In this document: piece by piece, positions 14,403-16,307 of the stretch | Layout of the letters: each line of letters opens with the position of its first letter | Position numbering within the stretch: the stretch's first letter is position 1 | Assembly: GCA_035461385.1 (NCBI GenBank) | Contig: DATHVI010000189.1 | Coordinates: 1-16,307 of the forward strand | Length of the DNA stretch: 16,307 bases | Source: DATHVI01 sp035461385 | GTDB lineage: Bacteria > Actinomycetota > Thermoleophilia > Solirubrobacterales > 70-9 | Direction of reading: 5' to 3' | Position numbers and translations under genes: made by a program | Notes under the pieces: model-generated | The model's input: only the letters and a program-made list of their open reading frames with translations | What the model was told of the DNA's origin: nothing | Databases searched by the model: none

Positions 14403-14542
14403 AAGTCTGGTACTAGCGTGCAAAGTGGCGAATCTGAGCACCTGCTGACGCACTCGCGGCCCGCCCTCGACATCGCGCGGCCTCGGCCCGGGTGCGGGTC
14501 GAGCGCGCGCCGCGGGGCGCGTGCGGCCGCGCGAGCGAGCGC

Positions 14543-14548
14543 TAAACT
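14543..14548 (+). promoter_or_regulatory. Candidate -10 element of tRNA-Val
   Basis: TAAACT lies 10 nt before the tRNA 5' end, the same spacing as at tRNA-Cys. No strong -35 is visible. Confidence 0.5.
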
Positions 14549-14558
14549 CGCCGTCCCG

Positions 14559-14631
14559 GGGCGCTTAGCTCAGTTGGGAGAGCGCCAGCTCGACAAGCTG
14601 GAGGTCACTGGTTCGAGCCCAGTAGCGCCCA
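14559..14631 (+). tRNA. tRNA-Val (anticodon GAC)
   Basis: Complete cloverleaf of 73 nt. The acceptor stem GGGCGCT (14559-14565) pairs with AGCGCCC (14624-14630), and the discriminator is A14631. The D arm contains AGCTCAGTTGGGAGAGC. The anticodon stem CCAGC/GCTGG encloses the loop TCGACAA, with anticodon GAC at 14592-14594. The T arm contains GGTTCGAGCCC. CCA is not encoded. A GNAT gene starts 54 nt downstream. Confidence 0.96.
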
Positions 14632-14670
14632 TCAGCCCGATCCGTCTTCCTTCGAGGCCCGCTGCGCCCA

Positions 14671-14676
14671 TAGAGT
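14671..14676 (+). promoter_or_regulatory. Candidate -10 element for leaderless GNAT mRNA
   Basis: TAGAGT is followed by 8 nt and GTG 14685. The geometry fits leaderless transcription; the only purine-rich stretch, GGGGG, is too close to the start for a normal ribosome-binding site. Confidence 0.4.
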
Positions 14677-14684
14677 ACGGGGGC

Positions 14685-15143
14685 GTGGCTGACGAGATCG
14701 CGGTTCGGCGAGCGAATGCGGACGACGCCGAGGACGTGGGCCGGCTGCTCCACGACTTCAACCGCGAGTTCGACGAGGCGACGCCCGGCCCCGACTTCCT
14801 CGCCCGCCGGTTGAGCGGGCTGATCGCCTCCGGGGAGGCGGTCGTCCTGCTCGCCGGCGCCGGACCGGACGGGCTTGCGGTGCTGCGCTCGCGCCCGGAC
14901 CTCTGGTCGGCCGGCACGGTCGCTTACCTCGAGGAGCTCTACGTCGTGCCCGAGCTTCGTGGGCGGGGAATCGGGCGGGCCCTCCTCGACGCGACGGTCG
15001 AGGCGGCGCGGCGGTCGCGGGCGACGCGAGTCGAGGTCGGGACCGACGAAGGCGACACGGCCGCGCGCGGCCTGTACGAGAGCAGCGGGTTCACCAACCG
15101 CGCGGACGGCGAGCTGATGTTCTTCTACGAGCTCGAGCTCTGA
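14685..15143 (+). CDS. GNAT-family N-acetyltransferase
   Basis: 152 residues from GTG 14685, chosen because earlier in-frame sequence would run through tRNA-Val. The GNAT fold is clear: N-terminal strand IAVRRANADDAEDVGRLLHD, central strand VAYLEELYVVPELRGRGIGR carrying the acetyl-CoA pyrophosphate loop (R-G-x-G-I-G-R), helix ALLDATVEAARRSRATRVEV, and the final AARGLYESSGFTNRADGEL motif. Such enzymes move an acetyl group from acetyl-CoA to an amine; the substrate cannot be named. The length is normal for a single GNAT domain. It follows tRNA-Val by 54 nt and ends tail-to-tail with the STAS gene, overlapping it by 19 nt, with no room for a terminator between them. Confidence 0.92.
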   Translation: MADEIAVRRANADDAEDVGRLLHDFNREFDEATPGPDFLARRLSGLIASGEAVVLLAGAGPDGLAVLRSRPDLWSAGTVAYLEELYVVPELRGRGIGRALLDATVEAARRSRATRVEVGTDEGDTAARGLYESSGFTNRADGELMFFYELEL

Positions 15144-15484
15144 GCGCCGGCGCCGTTCGCGAGCGCGTCGTCGAGGCGGTCGTGGATCGGAAAGGTGAGG
15201 TTGATCGCCGCCAGCTCGAGCAGCTTGCGGACGTCGCCGGGAGGGCAGACGAGCGACACCCCGCTCCCGTTCTCGCGCAGCGGCCTGGTCAGGTGGACGA
15301 TCGTCGCGAGCCCGGTCGAGTCGATGAAGTCGCAGCCGCTGAGGTCGATCACGAGGGCACGTCCGACGTCGCTCGCCGCGCGCTCGAGCGGCAGGCGCGC
15401 CTCCCCGACCGAGTGCATGTCGAGCTCGCCGGCGATCGCCACCACCCGCGCCTCCGTGCCGATCTCTTCAGAAATCTCTAACAG
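15125..15484 (-). CDS. STAS-domain protein, anti-sigma factor antagonist-like (SpoIIAA/RsbV type)
   Basis: 119 residues if started at CTG 15484; a GTG start at 15445 or 15442 gives about 105. The longer form supplies the first STAS strand (LLEISEEIGTEARVVAIAGELD), which aligns well with the SpoIIAA N-terminus, and a frame-closing stop lies at 15497 with no ATG/GTG/TTG between. Against it, GGAGG sits 7 nt before GTG 15442. The core is typical: ALVIDLSGCDFIDSTGLATI, where the Ser of DSTG is the residue phosphorylated in this family, then GVSLVCPPGDVRKLLELAAI. In the partner-switching pathway the unphosphorylated antagonist binds an anti-sigma kinase and frees a sigma factor, often SigB/SigF type. 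No kinase or sigma gene is in the window. A promoter with a perfect TTGACA lies upstream, and a SigB-type site occurs at 15947. Confidence 0.9.
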   Translation of the reverse strand: MLEISEEIGTEARVVAIAGELDMHSVGEARLPLERAASDVGRALVIDLSGCDFIDSTGLATIVHLTRPLRENGSGVSLVCPPGDVRKLLELAAINLTFPIHDRLDDALANGAGAQSSSS

Positions 15485-15499
15485 TCCGCTGATGCCCTA

Positions 15500-15528
15500 A
15501 CAACATCACGTTCGGTCTCCCGTGTCAA
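15500..15528 (-). promoter_or_regulatory. Promoter of the STAS gene
   Basis: On the minus strand, TTGACA (15528-15523) is followed by a 17-nt spacer and TGTTGT (15505-15500). The predicted start near 15493 leaves about 9 nt before CTG 15484 or about 50 nt before GTG 15442/15445. The -35 is perfect; the -10 is weak. Confidence 0.55.
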
Positions 15529-15651
15529 CGGCCCGGGCGCGATCCGGCGTCGGCGAGCGGGCTCGGCGGAGCTCGCGGCGATGAGCTTCGCCGCTCCCCG
15601 GGGTCTACGAGGGACGGAACCATCCACGGACCGCTGAAGGAGGACAGCCGG

Positions 15652-15837
15652 ATGAACCTGCCGCCGAACGTCGCCCCTGAGGAGTGGGAGGCCGCGCGCC
15701 GGAAGCTGCTCACGGACGAGAAGGACATCACCGCGCTCGGCCGCCAGGAGGAGTGGGAGGACTCACCCGAGGGCTACCCGCAGACGCCGCCGTACCAGTG
15801 GTGGAACCTGCACGACGAGTACGCTCACACCGGATGA
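15652..15837 (+). CDS. 61-residue protein resembling the two ends of a DUF899 protein
   Basis: ATG 15652 has an excellent ribosome-binding site (AAGGAGG ending 9 nt upstream). The first half (PNVAPEEWEAARRKLLTDEK) resembles the start of DUF899 thioredoxin-fold proteins, which typically read PEEW-x-AAR-x-x-LL-x-KEK-x-x-T. The second half (GRQEEWEDSPEGYPQTPPYQ followed by WWNLHDEY) resembles the C-terminus of the same family. The central ~150-200 residues of a full DUF899 protein are missing, so this looks like an in-frame internal deletion joined near residues 26-30. It may be a decaying remnant, or a small protein kept for a new use: frame, start signal and codon bias are intact. The family comparison is from memory. 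Its TGA overlaps the next ATG (ATGA), suggesting coupling. Confidence 0.7.
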   Translation: MNLPPNVAPEEWEAARRKLLTDEKDITALGRQEEWEDSPEGYPQTPPYQWWNLHDEYAHTG

Positions 15838-16043
15838 TGATCGGCCACATCGGAGGGATCCCGGCCGAGGAGCTGCTGGCGTCGCTCGCCGGAGCGGGCG
15901 CCGCGCTGGCCGTCGTCCGCGGCTGGCTGGCGGTCCGGTTGCGGCAGTTTCCCCATCACGGCCCGGGGTATAAGCCGGCCCAGGTTCGCTCCCCCGACAA
16001 GGAGGACGGGATATGTACATCGGGCTCGGAACGCTCCTGCTGA
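15834..16043 (+). CDS. 69-residue single-span membrane microprotein, function unknown
   Basis: It starts at ATG 15834 (a second ATG follows directly), overlapping the upstream TGA as ATGA. The sequence begins MMIGHIGGIPAEELLASLAG and continues with AGAALAVVRGWLAV, giving one probable membrane helix at about residues 13-35. A basic, His/Pro-containing tail follows (RLRQFPHHGPGYKPAQVRSP). Third positions are strongly GC in the first ~45 codons and weaker in the last ~20, which overlap the promoter and ribosome-binding site of the next tiny gene. The C-terminal residues are therefore constrained by those signals. Similar short GG-I-P-x-EE membrane peptides occur in actinobacteria, but I cannot assign a role. 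It has no ribosome-binding site of its own and probably depends on coupling. Confidence 0.6.
   Translation: MMIGHIGGIPAEELLASLAGAGAALAVVRGWLAVRLRQFPHHGPGYKPAQVRSPDKEDGICTSGSERSC
15947..15971 (+). promoter_or_regulatory. SigB/SigF-type stress promoter
   Basis: GTTTCC (15947-15952) is followed by 13 nt and GGGTAT (15966-15971). Counted the usual way this is GTTT-N15-GGGTAT, matching the general-stress sigma consensus (SigB/SigF group). Transcription would begin near 15980, giving a ~33-nt leader that contains the AAGGAGG of the 19-residue ORF. It lies inside the preceding gene. TATAAG at 15969-15974 could alternatively act as a vegetative -10. Confidence 0.6.
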
Positions 16044-16072
16044 TCATCATCCTGCTGATCATCCTGCTCTAG
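16013..16072 (+). CDS. 19-residue hydrophobic membrane peptide
   Basis: ATG 16013 to TAG 16072 encodes MYIGLGTLLLIIILLIILL, almost all hydrophobic: a single membrane helix with no loops. Support for translation is strong for so short a frame. A full AAGGAGG ends 7 nt before the ATG, a stress-type promoter lies about 40 nt upstream, and a hairpin begins directly after the stop. The sequence resembles the start of DUF3309-like small hydrophobic proteins (GTILLIILILLL), which are longer. It overlaps the 3' end of the 69-residue gene in another frame. Possible roles are a membrane-stress peptide or a small regulator of a membrane protein; nothing shows which. Automatic annotation would usually miss it. 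Confidence 0.65.
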   Translation: MYIGLGTLLLIIILLIILL

Positions 16073-16091
16073 GCCCACTCCCCCCGTGGGC
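16073..16091 (+). terminator. Hairpin directly after the 19-residue ORF
   Basis: GCCCAC (16073-16078) pairs with GTGGGC (16086-16091) around a seven-base loop beginning right after the TAG. No T-run follows, so termination would be weak. The hairpin could also stabilise the short message. Confidence 0.4.
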
Positions 16092-16109
16092 GCCGCCCGC
16101 GGGCGGGTC

Positions 16110-16115
16110 TATGCT
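16110..16115 (+). promoter_or_regulatory. Candidate -10 element for the last gene
   Basis: TATGCT is followed by 8 nt and ATG 16124, again a leaderless geometry. No -35 is evident. Confidence 0.4.
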
Positions 16116-16123
16116 CGCCGGCC

Positions 16124-16307
16124 ATGCTGGCGACCTACGCGTCGTTTGTGGCCGTGCTCGGAGCATCGGCGCTGGCCGGGCAGGCGATCGTCGCGGCCTC
16201 GGGACGGCGCTCGCCATCACCGCTCGCGCCCGCTGTCGGCCTCGCGGCGCTGATCGCGCTCGCGTGGGCGACGGTGCGCCTCCCGGGCGAGGGGCTCGCG
16301 GTGGCCG
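16124..16307 (+). CDS. N-terminus of a multispanning membrane protein (cut by the window end)
   Basis: ATG 16124 opens a frame that runs off the right edge after 61 codons. Two hydrophobic segments are visible, YASFVAVLGASALAGQAIVA and LAPAVGLAALIALAWATV, separated by a short basic loop (ASGRRSPSP) and followed by RLPGEGLAVA. This looks like the start of a large actinobacterial membrane protein, for example a polyprenyl-phosphate-dependent glycosyltransferase, but too little is present to name it. There is no Shine-Dalgarno sequence; a TATGCT hexamer 8 nt upstream suggests a leaderless message. It seems separate from the microprotein cluster, since a hairpin lies between. Confidence 0.65.
   Translation, partial: MLATYASFVAVLGASALAGQAIVAASGRRSPSPLAPAVGLAALIALAWATVRLPGEGLAVA

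Noticed and set aside
14418..14684. N-terminal extension of the GNAT gene
   Set aside because: It would translate through tRNA-Val; GTG 14685 gives a normal GNAT start.
15575..15594. Hairpin GCGGCGA/TCGCCGC between the STAS and DUF899-like genes as a terminator
   Set aside because: It lies upstream of both divergent genes and has no T-run; probably a chance GC stem or a weak leader structure.

Overview
The window is very GC-rich (about 70% by eye). Its genes have strongly GC-biased third codon positions, many GTG starts, and a gene repertoire typical of Actinobacteria: DUF4239 proteins, zinc-ribbon cyclase-ATPases, GH25 lysozymes, STAS regulators and DUF899-type sequences. A deep-branching actinobacterium such as a Thermoleophilia/Solirubrobacterales relative would fit, but that placement is inference. 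No CRISPR array, insertion sequence, prophage or replication origin was seen.

Layout. (1) 90-3938, minus strand: a compact operon of a small hypothetical gene that seems split over two reading frames, a GH15 glucoamylase/trehalase-type enzyme, a small four-helix membrane protein coupled by an ATGA overlap, and an AlkZ-like winged-helix protein with a Gln-x-Gln motif. (2) 3939-4132: a divergent gap holding an almost perfect 20-bp hairpin. (3) 4133-6191, plus: tRNA-Cys, a calcineurin-like metallophosphoesterase, and a DUF4239 membrane protein whose first helix lies upstream of any ATG/GTG/TTG. (4) 6188-9115, minus: a large fusion of eight membrane helices to a GMC flavin oxidoreductase with a four-cysteine motif; it converges on the DUF4239 gene so that both TAG stops share one CTAG. 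(5) 9208-12712, plus: a TTGACA promoter, a possible 35-codon leader ORF, and a 1105-residue protein with zinc ribbon, class III cyclase, AAA-type ATPase and helical repeats. (6) 12913-14170, plus: a secreted GH25 lysozyme and an NfeD-like membrane protein, closed by a strong intrinsic terminator. (7) 14171-14558: a gene-free, locally AT-richer stretch with inverted repeats. (8) 14559-15143, plus: tRNA-Val and a GNAT acetyltransferase. (9) 15125-15484, minus: a STAS anti-sigma-antagonist-like gene. (10) 15652-16072, plus: three very small genes, the first apparently a DUF899 gene with its middle deleted and the last a 19-residue hydrophobic peptide under a good SigB/SigF-type promoter. (11) 16124 to the end: start of a multispanning membrane protein.

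Several genes have a TANNNT-like -10 hexamer 7-9 nt before the start codon and no Shine-Dalgarno sequence, so leaderless transcription looks common. The right end is the most unusual part: a stress-type promoter and a microprotein cluster next to a STAS regulator, which suggests (inference) a small envelope-stress module. The rest is mostly ordinary chromosomal housekeeping and accessory content.
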